Source of the DNA: Syntrophaceae bacterium
Lineage (GTDB): Bacteria > Desulfobacterota > Syntrophia > Syntrophales > Smithellaceae
Direction: 5' to 3'
DNA length: 33,307 bases
Assembly (NCBI GenBank): GCA_003142535.1
Contig: PLMQ01000061.1
Location: 55,940 to 89,246 of the forward strand
Part shown: positions 1-9,045 of the stretch, piece by piece
Position numbering within the stretch: the first letter of the stretch is position 1
How the letters are laid out: each line of letters begins with the position of its first letter
Notes under the pieces: model-generated
Databases searched by the model: none
Told to the model about the DNA's origin: nothing
The model's input: the letters and a program-made list of their open reading frames with translations, nothing else
Translations under genes and position numbers: made by a program

Positions 1-345
1 CCACGTTTTACGGGTGATATTGATATCTTCGTGCACTCATCTTCCCAAAACGCACAAAGAATTTTATCCGCCCTGGCTGATTTTGGTTTCGGCTCTCTGA
101 ATCTGACTGTTGATGATTTTCAAAATCACAATTCTGTAGTTCAACTGGGCTCACCGCCCGTCCGTATCGACATTATTACTTCAATAACAGGAGTTACCTG
201 GGAAGACGCTGCCGGAGGAAAGCAGGCTGGTTTATATGGTAATGTTCCTGTTTGTTTTTTAGGCAGAGAGCAATACATTGCCAATAAACGCGCAACCGGT
301 CGGAAAAAAGACCTGGCCGATCTCGAAGCACTTGGCGAAGAGTGA
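1..345 (+). CDS. Nucleotidyltransferase-fold protein, 5' truncated by the window edge
   Basis: The reading frame is open from base 1, so the true start lies outside the window; an internal GTG at 31 is not the real start. The visible part begins with T-G-D-I-D-I-F, which matches the G-x-D-x-D metal-binding core of MNT/AbiEii-like nucleotidyltransferases. A second acidic strand, R-I-D-I-I-T, follows, and the C-terminus ends with K-R-A-T-G-R-K-K-D-L-A-D-L-E, a common ending in this family. Proteins of this kind transfer a nucleotide to a protein or small molecule, and some act in toxin-antitoxin pairs. No partner gene is visible downstream, and the upstream neighbour is out of view. The fold is fairly sure; substrate and role are not. 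Confidence 0.7.
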   Translation, partial: PRFTGDIDIFVHSSSQNAQRILSALADFGFGSLNLTVDDFQNHNSVVQLGSPPVRIDIITSITGVTWEDAAGGKQAGLYGNVPVCFLGREQYIANKRATGRKKDLADLEALGEE

Positions 346-510
346 TTTAGAATAGAAACAAAATAAGTTCTCATCATCCAATGACACATTCATTAAAGAG
401 CTTTCATCATTACAAAATACGAAATGTACTGATTATAAAAATATGTATTGTTCGTTTCTAAATAGAGTTTCTTCCATTCAGAAATAGCATAAGTCGCTGC
501 TGATTCGTGG

Positions 511-516
511 AAGAAG
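511..516 (+). promoter_or_regulatory. Shine-Dalgarno AAGGAG for the Rossmann-fold gene
   Basis: AAGGAG lies 11 bases before the ATG at 528 and supports that start over the overlapping ATG at 532 in another frame. Confidence 0.6.
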
Positions 517-527
517 GAGTATAGGCT

Positions 528-1178
528 ATGAATGTTCTTATCTTTGGCGCAAGCGGTTCCGCTGGTGGCAGTGTTCTGCGGGCATGCTTCTCTTCTTCCG
601 CCGTCAAGGAGGTTCGCGCGATTACTCGGCGTCCGCTTCGCTTCACCCACAAAAAACTTCGTGTGTTCATTCACGATGATTATCTGGATTACGCGCCGGT
701 CGAAGAAGCCTTTACGAATGTTGATGCCTGCCTCTTCTGCCTGGGCATATCCGCGACACAAGTCTCCGGTGAAGAATATCGGAGGATTACGCATGACTTT
801 ACTCTTGCTGCAGCGCGCACGCTACTGCTTCACAGTCCGAATGCTACATTCCATTTCATCAGCGGTAAAGGTACCAATTTGAATAGCCACTTTATGTGGG
901 CACGGGTAAAGGCGGAGACCGAGCGTGATCTTATTTCTCTTGTCAATGCCGTCTGCTGGCGACCCGCGTTCATTGACGGTGAATCATCGAACAGTAGTCC
1001 TCGGTTATACCGGATTTTGCGACCGGCGTTGCGCCTATTGAAACCATTCCGCAGCCTCTACGTGAATGGACAAGACCTCGGGCGGGCTATGTTACGGGCT
1101 ACGGGCGAAAACATTCGAGGGCGGATAATTGAAAACGCGGAAATTAGAGACCTCGCTAATCATTTTCCCCGGATGTAA
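528..1178 (+). CDS. NAD(P)-binding Rossmann protein (atypical SDR / NmrA-like)
   Basis: The 216-residue protein opens with M-N-V-L-I-F-G-A-S-G-S-A-G, the G-x-x-G-x-x-G dinucleotide-binding loop after the first beta strand. An arginine pair (T-R-R, about residue 34) fits NADP preference. The segment F-C-L-G-I-S at about residue 71 and F-I-S-G-K-G at about residue 110 match strand ends of atypical short-chain dehydrogenases of the NAD-dependent epimerase / NmrA / HTATIP2-like type. A canonical Y-x-x-x-K is not obvious, although W-A-R-V-K-A-E lies where the active-site lysine helix would be. The size suits single-domain members. It stands alone on the plus strand between unrelated genes. Function could be an oxidoreductase or a redox sensor; I cannot name the substrate. 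Confidence 0.75.
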   Translation: MNVLIFGASGSAGGSVLRACFSSSAVKEVRAITRRPLRFTHKKLRVFIHDDYLDYAPVEEAFTNVDACLFCLGISATQVSGEEYRRITHDFTLAAARTLLLHSPNATFHFISGKGTNLNSHFMWARVKAETERDLISLVNAVCWRPAFIDGESSNSSPRLYRILRPALRLLKPFRSLYVNGQDLGRAMLRATGENIRGRIIENAEIRDLANHFPRM

Positions 1179-1292
1179 TAATTATTGTTGCATTAATTAT
1201 TTTCATTTGCTTTTTTCCTGTTACTAAGTAAGATTTCTAAGGCTATGGAGTATTTATATTAATTGTTGTTCATATATAATGAGGTAATTTTG

Positions 1293-1823
1293 ATGAAAAC
1301 GGTAAAAATACTTTTATTGTTATTGTTGACAGCAGTTCTTATGGGGTGTCCTGTAGTTTTAAAAAACATAGTCGGATTAGAGGAATATAAATTAGACGCA
1401 AAAAAGATAGACGGCACCTGGATAAATGATGAAGGCGCAATGCTTATAAAAACAATTGATGCGGATAAGGGTATTTTAAAACTCGTTTTCTTAGAAGATA
1501 GAGAAAACATTGAGGCCATGAAAATAAAAATAATGAAAGGAAATTCCTGGCTGTATTTCAATGTCCTGCCGAACAAAGATGGTAAAGAGGATGAATATAT
1601 CTGGCGCAGATTTCAAATAAATGAGAACAAAATTATTTTCTGGTACTCCTCCAATGAAGCTTTCACCAGAGCAATAGAAAAACGCAAAATCAAGGGAAGA
1701 ATAGATAATAAAAAGCACGAAGATCAAACATTATCTTTCAAGACATCCACGGTAATTCTTACTGACAGCGCCAAGAATATAATCGATCTGGCCGAGAAAT
1801 CCGACACATCATTCTTTACCTGA
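1293..1823 (+). CDS. Predicted lipoprotein of unknown function
   Basis: A start at 1293 is preferred over the upstream TTG at 1263. It follows a GAGGT ribosome-binding site and gives a clean lipoprotein signal peptide: M-K-T-V-K, then a leucine-rich core, then the lipobox L-M-G-C with the acylated cysteine at about residue 18. The mature part (about 158 residues) is charged and has the pattern I-D-G-T-W-I-N-D-E-G near its start, which resembles small periplasmic beta-barrel lipoproteins (lipocalin-like 'DGTW' openings). This fold reading is only a guess. I recognise no enzymatic motif. The gene is monocistronic, and the next gene is convergent (trpA). Confidence 0.75.
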   Translation: MKTVKILLLLLLTAVLMGCPVVLKNIVGLEEYKLDAKKIDGTWINDEGAMLIKTIDADKGILKLVFLEDRENIEAMKIKIMKGNSWLYFNVLPNKDGKEDEYIWRRFQINENKIIFWYSSNEAFTRAIEKRKIKGRIDNKKHEDQTLSFKTSTVILTDSAKNIIDLAEKSDTSFFT

Positions 1824-1911
1824 GATGAACCTGTGTTTTTTATTAAACTGACAAAACAGGAATCTAAATAACCGGCGTCTTTGGCAATAGCACTTATAGC
1901 AGCTATTGGTA

Positions 1912-2706
1912 TCAGGAAAGAGATTCTTTAATCGCCCTTACATAGTCGGCAACGATTTTTAATAAATCAGACTTATTTCTGTTTTCATCTATCAGACGCA
2001 CGACGGCGCTGCCGACGACGATGCCGTCGGCAAATTGCCCTATTTCGCGCGCCTGTTGCGGCTGCGATATGCCAAAGCCAATGGCTACCGGTAGTTTGGT
2101 AATTTTGCGGATCTTTTCCACTGCGGTTTTTATGTCGGCAATTTTCGGCGCTGCCGTACCGGTAATGCCGGTAATGGAAATATAATAGATAAATCCTGTA
2201 GCGTCGGCGGCAATCCTGCGCGTTCTTTCTTTGCCGGTTGTCGGTGCGATTAAAGAAATGAAATCAACACCGACGGCATCGGTATACTCTCTTAATTCCT
2301 GCGCCTCTTCCGGCGGTAGATCAACAACCAGAACGCCATCAACTCCCGCCATTTTAGCAGTATGAGCAAACTTCTTTACTCCATAAGCGAATATAGGATT
2401 GAAATAGCCGAAAAGTACGATCGGAATCTGCGATACCTGCCGCACTTCTTCGACCAATTTTAAAACAGCTTCCAGAGTAGTCCCCGATTTAAGCGCCCGC
2501 CGTGCTGCCGCCTGAATGACCGGACCATCCGCGGTGGGATCGGAAAAGGGAACGCCGATTTCCAAAATATCCGCACCTGCATTTTCCAGAGCAAATATCA
2601 GATTCTTTGTAATCTCCAATGAAGGATCGCCCGCCGTTAAATAAACGATCAGCGCCTTTTCTTTTTTACTGCGCATATAATCAAATTTTTCTGAAATCCT
2701 GCCCAT
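1912..2706 (-). CDS. trpA: Tryptophan synthase alpha chain
   Basis: TrpA cleaves indole-3-glycerol phosphate to indole and glyceraldehyde 3-phosphate in the cytoplasm and passes indole to TrpB. The 264-residue TIM barrel has the usual length. The catalytic glutamate lies in L-E-I-G-V-P-F-S-D-P (Glu49) and the indole-binding aspartate in T-A-D-G-P (Asp60), the same numbers as in the Salmonella enzyme. The phosphate-binding loops G-F-G-I-S and G-S-A-V-V are present. The ATG lies 3 bases after the trpB stop with a G-rich ribosome-binding site inside the end of trpB, so the two are translationally coupled. It is the last gene of the operon. I do not see a convincing terminator in the 88 bases to the convergent lipoprotein gene. 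Confidence 0.97.
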   Translation of the reverse strand: MGRISEKFDYMRSKKEKALIVYLTAGDPSLEITKNLIFALENAGADILEIGVPFSDPTADGPVIQAAARRALKSGTTLEAVLKLVEEVRQVSQIPIVLFGYFNPIFAYGVKKFAHTAKMAGVDGVLVVDLPPEEAQELREYTDAVGVDFISLIAPTTGKERTRRIAADATGFIYYISITGITGTAAPKIADIKTAVEKIRKITKLPVAIGFGISQPQQAREIGQFADGIVVGSAVVRLIDENRNKSDLLKIVADYVRAIKESLS

Positions 2707-2709
2707 GAC

Positions 2710-3894
2710 TTATCCCCTCTCAATAATTGTCTGCGCGTCTTTATCGCCTCTGCCCGATAAGCAAACCACGATGATTTTATTTTTTGACATCTGCGGCGCT
2801 ATTTTCATCGTGTAGGCCAGAGCATGCGCGCTCTCCAGCGCGGGAATTATCCCCTCCTGCCTTGACAAAAAAGAAAAGGCGTCAATTGCTTCTTTATCCG
2901 TCACAGTTACGTATTTAACTTTTTTTATGGCGTGAAAATAGGCGTGTTCCGGGCCTACTCCCGGATAATCTAGGCCCGCAGCAATCGAATAAGCATCACG
3001 CACCTGCCCGTGTTCATCCTGCAGTAGATATGTTTTGTTTCCATGCAGAACACCGACCTTGCCGGCATTAATACTGGCCGAATGCTCCGCTGTATTCAAA
3101 CCGTGTCCGGCAGCCTCCACACCATACATCGAAATATTTTTTTCATTGCGGAAAGGATAGAAAGTACCCATCGCGTTGCTGCCACCGCCAACACACGCAA
3201 CCAAAACATCGGGATTCCGGCCTTCTGCTTTTTTGATTTGCTTTTTTGTTTCCCGGCCAATAACGGATTGAAAATTGCGTACCATTTGCGGATAGGGATG
3301 AGGCCCGGCCGTTGTGCCGATGATATAAAAAGTATCGCGCACGCTAGAAACCCAGTAACGCATCGCTTCATTCATGGCATCTTTCAGTGTTGCCGTGCCG
3401 CGCTGCACAGGAACAACTTCCGCACCTAATATTTTCATCCGAAAGACATTCGGCGCCTGGCGGCGGATATCTTCTTCGCCCATGAATATCTTGCACTCCA
3501 TTCCAAATAACGCCGCTACTGTTGCTGTGGCCACGCCATGCTGACCGGCGCCGGTTTCGGCAATCACCTTCTTCTTTCCCATACGTCGTGCCAAAAGCGC
3601 CTGCCCCAGCGTATTATTTATTTTATGGGAGCCGGTATGATTCAAATCTTCGCGCTTCAAATATATTTTCGCCCCATCCAACGCTTTGGTCATTCTAGCG
3701 GCAAAATATAGCGGTGTTGCACGTCCGGCATAGTCGCGCTGATAATAGGCAAATTCCTTTTGGAAGGATTTATCCTTTTGAAGAGCCCTGTATGCTTTTT
3801 CCAAATCAATCAAGGCGGGCATTAATGTCTCGGCGGCATAGCGCCCACCGAAGATTCCGAAGTGTCCATTTTTATCTGGCTGTGTTTTCATCAT
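2710..3894 (-). CDS. trpB: Tryptophan synthase beta chain (TrpB1 type)
   Basis: This PLP enzyme condenses indole with serine to form tryptophan and works as an alpha2beta2 complex with TrpA. The 394-residue length is typical of TrpB1. The PLP lysine is in H-T-G-S-H-K-I-N-N (about Lys91), the phosphate-binding loop is G-G-G-S-N-A, and the catalytic acid region E-T-G-A-G-Q-H-G is intact. Two tandem ATGs (3894 and 3891) follow the GAGGAG site in the end of trpF. The first overlaps the trpF stop as ATGA; the second has the better spacing. A second, more divergent beta chain gene (trpB2) is encoded at 21016-22377. Confidence 0.97.
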   Translation of the reverse strand: MMKTQPDKNGHFGIFGGRYAAETLMPALIDLEKAYRALQKDKSFQKEFAYYQRDYAGRATPLYFAARMTKALDGAKIYLKREDLNHTGSHKINNTLGQALLARRMGKKKVIAETGAGQHGVATATVAALFGMECKIFMGEEDIRRQAPNVFRMKILGAEVVPVQRGTATLKDAMNEAMRYWVSSVRDTFYIIGTTAGPHPYPQMVRNFQSVIGRETKKQIKKAEGRNPDVLVACVGGGSNAMGTFYPFRNEKNISMYGVEAAGHGLNTAEHSASINAGKVGVLHGNKTYLLQDEHGQVRDAYSIAAGLDYPGVGPEHAYFHAIKKVKYVTVTDKEAIDAFSFLSRQEGIIPALESAHALAYTMKIAPQMSKNKIIVVCLSGRGDKDAQTIIERG

Positions 3895-4553
3895 TTTCTC
3901 CTCTTTGTAAAAATCAATGACGCATTATTTTGCTGCAAATCCGTTAAGCGCACAATTTCCAATATGCGGGCAATCTTTTGATGATCTTTTTTTCCGGGAC
4001 TAATTTCTACTCCGCTATTGACATCCAACGCCTGCGGCGTAACTTTCTGCAGCGCCTCTTTAACATTTTCCTCATTGAGACCACCCGAAAGAATCAGCGG
4101 CTTTTCTTTTTTCACCCGCAAAGCCAAATCCCAATTGGCTTTCCTGCCCGTGCCGCCGTAAAGACCAGCATAGCGGCTATCCACGAGAAGAGCGGCGGCA
4201 TTATATTGAAAAGCGCGAGTCAGATCAGTTTCGCTCTGCAAATTGACAGCCTTAATAATCAGCTGCGGCGTAAAAAGAGAACAATATTCAACAGACTCAT
4301 CGCCATGGAGTTGAACAAAATCCAGGTTGCAACATTGAACAACTTTTTCCACCTCTTCTGCCTTCTCATTGACAAATACTCCGACGCTTATTATTTCCTC
4401 CGGCAATTTTTTAATAATCAGTTGCGCTTTTTCCGGTGTAATATAACGTGGTGACGCGGAATAAAAGATAAAGCCTAAAGCCGCAGCGCCGGATTGCGCC
4501 GCGTACAGTGCATCTTCCTCATTGGTGATACCGCAAATTTTGACCTGCGTCAT
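3891..4553 (-). CDS. trpF: Phosphoribosylanthranilate isomerase
   Basis: TrpF performs the Amadori rearrangement of N-(5-phosphoribosyl)anthranilate to CdRP, the third step of the pathway. The protein starts with K-I-C-G-I-T, the conserved strand carrying the catalytic cysteine. It continues with G-F-I-F-Y-x-x-S-P-R-Y and V-Q-L-H-G-D-E, and ends its barrel with D-V-N-S-G-V-E, where the catalytic aspartate lies. At 220 residues it is slightly longer than usual, because of a basic C-terminal tail that ends in K-R-R-K. That tail is encoded by the sequence carrying the trpB ribosome-binding site. The stop overlaps the trpB start by four bases. About 200 bp of repeat sequence separates it from trpC, unlike the tight spacing elsewhere in the operon. 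Confidence 0.95.
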   Translation of the reverse strand: MTQVKICGITNEEDALYAAQSGAAALGFIFYSASPRYITPEKAQLIIKKLPEEIISVGVFVNEKAEEVEKVVQCCNLDFVQLHGDESVEYCSLFTPQLIIKAVNLQSETDLTRAFQYNAAALLVDSRYAGLYGGTGRKANWDLALRVKKEKPLILSGGLNEENVKEALQKVTPQALDVNSGVEISPGKKDHQKIARILEIVRLTDLQQNNASLIFTKRRK

Positions 4554-4562
4554 AAATTTATC

Positions 4563-4764
4563 CGTGAAACTCCAATTCCGAAAGTGAAGCGCATAACCTA
4601 AAGGTCACAGGTCGGAATTGGCAAGTTGTAATGAGACCCAAACTTCAGAAACAAAGTGCGCTGAAGTTTGCTGGTCGAATTATCCCGCAAAGCGGAGGGC
4701 ATGATGCCTCTCGGCTTGCTGCAAAATATGTTTCCAAATATTTCTTTGGTCTTCATGCCCGTGG
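4563..4764 (+). repeat. Repeat family A, copy 1 (between trpC and trpF)
   Basis: This is a dispersed palindromic element with the family start CGTGAAACTCCAATTCCGAA, an internal block AACCTAAAGGTCACA, the return arm CGGAATTGG that pairs with the start, an AATTATCCCGC block and the family end TTCATGCCCGTG. The same ordered blocks occur at 27871-28033 (+) and 30781-31021 (-), and more weakly at 8880-9040 (-). It fills nearly the whole trpC-trpF gap and is co-transcribed with the operon. Its right end runs into trpC, so the last codons and the stop of trpC are repeat sequence. No ORF inside is credible. Confidence 0.8.
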
Positions 4765-5532
4765 CTCCCCTTTGAGCTCCCGCAGCTTTTTCCCGATGTC
4801 GGAAGATGTAACCAATGCTTCACCTATCAAAAAAGCGTGAATGCCCGCTTTCATTATGGACTCGATGTCCGCTCTTTTACTTATGCCGCTTTCGGCAACG
4901 ATAATTTTCCCTTGCGGAATGAATTGTGCAAGTTCTTTGCAAGTATTAATATCAGTCACAAAGGTATCCAGATTCCTGTTGTTGATGCCGATGATTTCCG
5001 CACCGGCGGCAAGGGCTAAATCCAGTTCCGCACGAGTATGGACTTCGACCAATTGATTAAGACCGATCTCCTGCGCAACCCCGATAAAATCTTTCAGCCT
5101 GTTATCTAAAACAGCAGCAATAAGTAAAACGGCGTCTGCGCCGATTGCCCTGCTCTCATAAACCTGATAAGGATCAATGATGAAGTCCTTGCGCAAAAGC
5201 GGCAATTGCACCTTTTGTTTAATTTGCGTCAGATATTCTTTACGGCCTTGAAAATATTTTTCATCAGTCAGCACAGAAATTGCTGCCGCGCCATTTTCTG
5301 CATACGTGCGCGCAATTGCCATTGGATCAAAATTTTCCATAAGCCTGCCGCGTGACGGCGAAGCGCATTTCACCTCGGCAATGATGGCGCAGGGTTTATC
5401 GCTAAGAGCCGCTTTAAAATTACGGCAAGGTGCAAGCGCTTTCACAGATTTTTTCAAATCAGTCAATGGCATTGTGTGCTTTAATCGCTCAACTTCGTCT
5501 ATTTTTGTTTTGATAATTTTATCTAAAATCAT
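4753..5532 (-). CDS. trpC: Indole-3-glycerol phosphate synthase
   Basis: TrpC closes the indole ring, turning CdRP into indole-3-glycerol phosphate with loss of CO2 and water. The 259-residue TIM barrel has the standard length and is not fused to TrpF. Family motifs seen are I-I-A-E-V-K-x-A-S-P-S-R-G (catalytic lysine and phosphate loop), L-L-R-K-D-F-I-I-D-P-Y-Q, L-V-E-V-H-T, G-I-N-N-R-N-L and V-A-E-S-G-I. The start is the ATG at 5532. An in-frame stop lies a short way upstream, so no longer N-terminus is possible, and the ribosome-binding site is weak. The C-terminal residues P-R-A and the TGA stop lie within the end of repeat A copy 1, so the original terminus was probably replaced when the repeat inserted. 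Confidence 0.95.
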   Translation of the reverse strand: MILDKIIKTKIDEVERLKHTMPLTDLKKSVKALAPCRNFKAALSDKPCAIIAEVKCASPSRGRLMENFDPMAIARTYAENGAAAISVLTDEKYFQGRKEYLTQIKQKVQLPLLRKDFIIDPYQVYESRAIGADAVLLIAAVLDNRLKDFIGVAQEIGLNQLVEVHTRAELDLALAAGAEIIGINNRNLDTFVTDINTCKELAQFIPQGKIIVAESGISKRADIESIMKAGIHAFLIGEALVTSSDIGKKLRELKGEPRA

Positions 5533-5597
5533 AATAATTACTATATTCCAGCTTATGCCTGTTCATGGGGAACTAAGCTGATTTTTCCTCCTCAATT

Positions 5598-5741
5598 AGG
5601 GGGCTGTTCAAAAACGTTTAGATGCAAGGCTCGCAAGAACCGAAACGCGAGGCGTATTACAAATACGTTGAGCGTTTCGGTTTACAGCACAACGCCGCAG
5701 ATGAATTTTCGCGTGCCTTTAGGGTATTTCAACAGCCCCCT
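5598..5741. repeat. Repeat family C (between trpD and trpC), terminal inverted repeats
   Basis: The element is bounded by AGGGGGCTGTTCAA (5598-5611) and TTCAACAGCCCCCT (5728-5741), which are inverted copies with one mismatch. Inside is a core with GAGGCGTATTACAAATACGTTGAG. This core is close to that of family B, suggesting a shared origin. The left end starts 66 bp from the trpC start and the right end stops 4 bp from the trpD stop, so it fills most of the gap. I know similar 'CTGTTCAAAAACG ... TTTCAACAGCC' dispersed repeats from deltaproteobacterial genomes; that comes from memory rather than a search. Nothing inside looks coding. Confidence 0.8.
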
Positions 5742-5745
5742 GGCT

Positions 5746-6756
5746 TTAACTGTTGCTCATTTGAATGAGAGCTTGCAGTTTTTTAATGGCGGCGCCGCTG
5801 TCAATGCAGTCTTCCGCGATTTTAATTCCTTCTTTAATATCTTGCGCCTTTTCACCAGCAACAATGGCCAGCGCTGCGTTGATTAATACTACATCCCTGC
5901 AGGCGCCGGGCTTTCCACTAAGTACATCTTTGACAATTTGCGCATTTACTGTGGGATCACCGCCACGAATAGCTTCCAGCGGATATGTCTTCCCGAAGTA
6001 ATCAACCGGATTAATGTTATAAGTTTTGATTATGCCGTCTTTCAGCTCGGCAACACGGGTTTCGCCCGAAATCGTTACCTCATCCAAACCATCTGAACCA
6101 TGCACGACAAAGGCTCTCTTTGTGCCCACGTTTTTCAGCACACCGGCAAACATTTCGGTAAGCTTCTGATCATAAACACCCAATAGCTGCGCTGTTGCAC
6201 CCGCTGGATTAGTCAGCGGCCCCAGCATATTAAAAATTGTGCGAATACCGATCTCGCGGCGCGGACCGATGGCATATTTCATCGCCCCGTGCAGCTTGGG
6301 CGCAAAAAGAAAGCCGATGCCGATTTGCTGAATGCATTCCTCAACAATTTCCTGTCCGGCGCTGACATTGACGCCGAGCGCTTCCAGCACGTCGGCGCTG
6401 CCGCAGCCACTGGAAACTGCGCGGTTGCCGTGTTTGGCGACAATAATGCCGGTCGCAGCCACAACTATTGCCGTAGTCGTAGAGATATTGAAAGTATTGC
6501 AGGAATCGCCACCAGTGCCGCAGGTATCCACTATTGTTGTCGCACAGGCATTGACACGCGTTGCCTTCTGGCGCATGATACGCGCGGCTCCGGTGACTTC
6601 TTCCACGGTCTCGCCCTTCATCCTGAGCGCCGTAATCAAAGCGGCAATCTGTGCCGGTGTGGCATTGCCTTCCATTATTTCTTCCATCGCGGCCATCATT
6701 TCGTCTTCGCGCAAATCAATTTTATTTACCACCTTATCAATTGCTTCTTTAATCAT
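5746..6756 (-). CDS. trpD: Anthranilate phosphoribosyltransferase
   Basis: TrpD transfers phosphoribose from PRPP to anthranilate, the second step of the pathway. The 336-residue length fits a stand-alone enzyme; it is not fused to TrpG. Motifs seen are G-T-G-G-D (residues 80-84, PRPP pyrophosphate loop), [13 protein letters not shown]-x-C-G-S-A-D-V-L-E, P-R[18 protein letters not shown] and H-G-x-D-G-L-D-E. The ATG lies two bases after the trpG stop, with AAGGAG in the end of trpG, so translation is coupled. Repeat C separates it from trpC downstream. Confidence 0.97.
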   Translation of the reverse strand: MIKEAIDKVVNKIDLREDEMMAAMEEIMEGNATPAQIAALITALRMKGETVEEVTGAARIMRQKATRVNACATTIVDTCGTGGDSCNTFNISTTTAIVVAATGIIVAKHGNRAVSSGCGSADVLEALGVNVSAGQEIVEECIQQIGIGFLFAPKLHGAMKYAIGPRREIGIRTIFNMLGPLTNPAGATAQLLGVYDQKLTEMFAGVLKNVGTKRAFVVHGSDGLDEVTISGETRVAELKDGIIKTYNINPVDYFGKTYPLEAIRGGDPTVNAQIVKDVLSGKPGACRDVVLINAALAIVAGEKAQDIKEGIKIAEDCIDSGAAIKKLQALIQMSNS

Positions 6757-6758
6757 GA

Positions 6759-7340
6759 TTAATGCTCCTTTCGACCGGTATATTTTAAAAAGTTTTTAAT
6801 AATGCGTTTGCCCTGCGGGGTGAGCACCGATTCCGGGTGGAATTGAATTCCTTCCACCGGATACTGCTTGTGACGCAAGCCCATAATCTCTCCATCTTCC
6901 GTATCCGCGCTGATTTCCAGGCAATCAGGAAGCGTTTCTCTCTTGACAATTAAGGAATGATAACGCCCGGCAGTAAAGGGATTGGGCAGGCCCGCAAATA
7001 TTGTTTTGCCGTCGTTTTTAATCAGCGATGTTTTGCCGTGCATAATCCGCTCCGCCCGGATAACATCTCCCCCAAAGGCAAAACCAATGGACTGATGCCC
7101 CAGACATATTCCCATTATTGGAACTTCCGTATAAAAGTTAAGGACAACATCTACAGTGATCCCCGCATCGCGCGGCGAGCAGGGTCCTGGCGATAAAAAG
7201 ATAGCGGCTGGTTTAAGTTTTTTAATTTCCTCCAGAGTAATTTTATCATTGCGATAGACGCGCACATCCTCACCCATTTGCCCCAGATACTGAACAATGT
7301 TGAACGTAAAAGAATCGTAATTATCAATCATCAAAATCAT
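6759..7340 (-). CDS. trpG: Anthranilate synthase glutamine amidotransferase component
   Basis: This class I glutamine amidotransferase supplies ammonia to TrpE. I start it at the ATG at 7340 ([12 protein letters not shown]), because GAGGAA lies six bases upstream. This gives a 193-residue protein of normal size and a 10-base gap after the trpE stop. An in-frame ATG at 7361 would overlap trpE. The nucleophile is in G-I-C-L-G-H-Q, the oxyanion motif is S-P-G-P, and the catalytic His-Glu is in Q-F-H-P-E-S-V-L. In many bacteria a TrpG of this type also serves as PabA. No pab genes are in the window, so dual use is possible but not shown. Confidence 0.95.
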   Translation of the reverse strand: MILMIDNYDSFTFNIVQYLGQMGEDVRVYRNDKITLEEIKKLKPAAIFLSPGPCSPRDAGITVDVVLNFYTEVPIMGICLGHQSIGFAFGGDVIRAERIMHGKTSLIKNDGKTIFAGLPNPFTAGRYHSLIVKRETLPDCLEISADTEDGEIMGLRHKQYPVEGIQFHPESVLTPQGKRIIKNFLKYTGRKEH

Positions 7341-7350
7341 TTTGTATTCC

Positions 7351-8847
7351 TCACTTGCCATTCTCGACTACAAAGCTACTTGCCGCCAGGCGTACCGCTT
7401 GGAGCATGGCGCACGCTTTGTTTAATGATTCCTGATGTTCCTTTTCAGGAATGGAATCATAGACGATGCCGGCACCGGCTTGAATATAAATTTTGTTTTC
7501 TTTCAAAAGAATTGTTCTGATGGTGATGCAGAAATCCATATTGCCGTTGAAGCTAAAATAGCCGACTGCTCCACCATATGTGCCGCGCTTTACGGGCTCC
7601 AGCTCATCAATTATTTCCATAGCGCGGACTTTGGGCGCACCCGTGAGCGTTCCCGCCGGAAAAGTTGCCGCCAGTACATCGAAGGCGTCCTTGCCTTTCG
7701 CCAACTGAGCGCGGACATTGGAGACCAGATGCATTACATGAGAATATTTTTCCACAACCATATACTGATTGACCTGAACGCTGCCAATTTCTGCCACACG
7801 CCCCAAATCATTGCGGCCTAAATCAACGAGCATCACATGTTCCGCTCGCTCTTTTTCATCTGATAACAATTCATCGGAAAGAGCCCGGTCTTCCTGCTCG
7901 GTTTTGCCTCTTTTTCTGGTGCCTGCAATCGGTCGCAATTCCATTGTCTGCTCCTCCAAGCGCACCATGACTTCCGGAGACGAACCAATGAGAGTTACAT
8001 CATCCAGCTTGAGAAAAAATAAATATGGCGAAGGGTTGACAAAGCGCAAAGCGCGATAAAGATCAATGGGGCTGGATTTACATTCGGTTTGAAACCGCTG
8101 CGAAAGCACAACTTGGATAATATCACCGCCGGTTATATATTCTTTTGCTTTTTCCACAACAGCCTCATATTGCGCTTCTGTCATATTGGAAGTAAAAGCT
8201 ACCTCGCCAGCTTCCGTGGAATCCTTTTCCTGATGAGCCGCCGCCATGGATAATGTTTTGATCATATCTTCGATCTTGCGGCAGGAAGCGGCATAAGCAT
8301 CTTCGAGTGAATCATGATCTTCAGTATAAGCACAGGCGACAATCTTGATTGTGTGCCGGACATTATCGAAGATCATCATCGAATCGCTGACTATGAAGAT
8401 AGATTCATCCAATCCCAAATCATCCTTTTGCCCACCGGGTAGCTTTTCCAGATAGCGCACCATGTCATAGCCTAAGTAACCCACCGCGCCGCCGTAAAAT
8501 CGCGGCAGTCCGGGAACTGATACGGGTTTATAGCGGCTTAACAAGTCCCGCAAATAATGCAGTGGATCGCCGTTATGCGGCCTTTTCGCCACTCTGCCTT
8601 TTTCCGTAATAATTACTTCAGTGCCGCGCACTTGAAAAACGACACCGGCATCGGTGCCGATAAACGAATACCTGCCCCATTTTTCTCCGCCTTCCACGCT
8701 TTCCAGCAGATAAACGTGCTCCTTCGCCTGCAGTTTCATCAAGACGGAAACAGGCGTTTCAATATCCGCCAATATTTCCCGATAGACCGGAATCAGATTT
8801 CCCCTTTGGGCTAACTTTTCAAACTCTGTAAAATTCGGTTCGTACAT
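7351..8847 (-). CDS. trpE: Anthranilate synthase component I
   Basis: TrpE makes anthranilate from chorismate and ammonia and is the committed, usually Trp-inhibited, step. The 498-residue protein has the N-terminal feedback motif L-L-E-S (residues 47-50) followed by V-E-G-G-E-K-W-G-R-Y-S-F-I-G. It has the C-terminal chorismate-binding signatures P-I-A-G-T-R-K-R-G, E-H-V-M-L-V-D-L-G-R-N-D-L-G, F-P-A-G-T-L-T-G-A-P-K and Y-G-G-A-V-G-Y-F. These distinguish it from PabB in a trp context. AAGGAG sits seven bases before the ATG. It is the first structural gene after the attenuator, and repeat A copy 2 lies in its 5' leader. Regulation is therefore likely dual: attenuation plus feedback inhibition. 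Confidence 0.97.
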   Translation of the reverse strand: MYEPNFTEFEKLAQRGNLIPVYREILADIETPVSVLMKLQAKEHVYLLESVEGGEKWGRYSFIGTDAGVVFQVRGTEVIITEKGRVAKRPHNGDPLHYLRDLLSRYKPVSVPGLPRFYGGAVGYLGYDMVRYLEKLPGGQKDDLGLDESIFIVSDSMMIFDNVRHTIKIVACAYTEDHDSLEDAYAASCRKIEDMIKTLSMAAAHQEKDSTEAGEVAFTSNMTEAQYEAVVEKAKEYITGGDIIQVVLSQRFQTECKSSPIDLYRALRFVNPSPYLFFLKLDDVTLIGSSPEVMVRLEEQTMELRPIAGTRKRGKTEQEDRALSDELLSDEKERAEHVMLVDLGRNDLGRVAEIGSVQVNQYMVVEKYSHVMHLVSNVRAQLAKGKDAFDVLAATFPAGTLTGAPKVRAMEIIDELEPVKRGTYGGAVGYFSFNGNMDFCITIRTILLKENKIYIQAGAGIVYDSIPEKEHQESLNKACAMLQAVRLAASSFVVENGK

Positions 8848-8879
8848 AAATTAACTCCTTCCAACTTTCAATCCGGCAT

Positions 8880-9040
8880 GCGCGGGATAACCCCGCTAAG
8901 CTTCGTACGCGGGATTAATTCAGCTAACAGATATTACTGCGCTACGCTTGCTATATCTGAGTTTCATTAATTCGACTTACCAATTTCAGCTTGTGACCTT
9001 TAGGTTATTCACTACGTTCCTGAAATTCGAGTCTCATTAA
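8880..9040 (-). repeat. Repeat family A, copy 2 (trp leader, between attenuator and trpE)
   Basis: Read on the minus strand it contains GAATAACCTAAAGGTCACAA, then a G-A-A-A-T-T-G-G-T-A-A-G-T block, then AATTAATCCCGCG, matching the order in the other A copies. Its outer ends have diverged: the start reads AATGAGACTCGAATTTCAGG instead of the usual CGTGAAACTCC form, and the TTTCCAAAG block is missing. It is co-transcribed with trpE. Confidence 0.65.
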
Positions 9041-9045
9041 AACGA

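Noticed and set aside
393-794. Minus-strand ORF opposite the Rossmann gene
   Set aside because: It overlaps the start of a gene with a clear dinucleotide-binding motif and ribosome-binding site; its own sequence has no family features.
1833-1862. CCTGT/ACAGG inverted repeat as the terminator of trpA
   Set aside because: The stem is only five bases with a long loop and no suitable T-run on the minus strand.
3043-3429. Long plus-strand ORFs opposite trpB, and similar antisense ORFs opposite other trp genes
   Set aside because: They are shadows of conserved genes, have no ribosome-binding sites and show no recognisable protein motifs.
4631-4840. Plus-strand ORF in the trpC-trpF gap
   Set aside because: It consists mostly of repeat A sequence plus the antisense of trpC.
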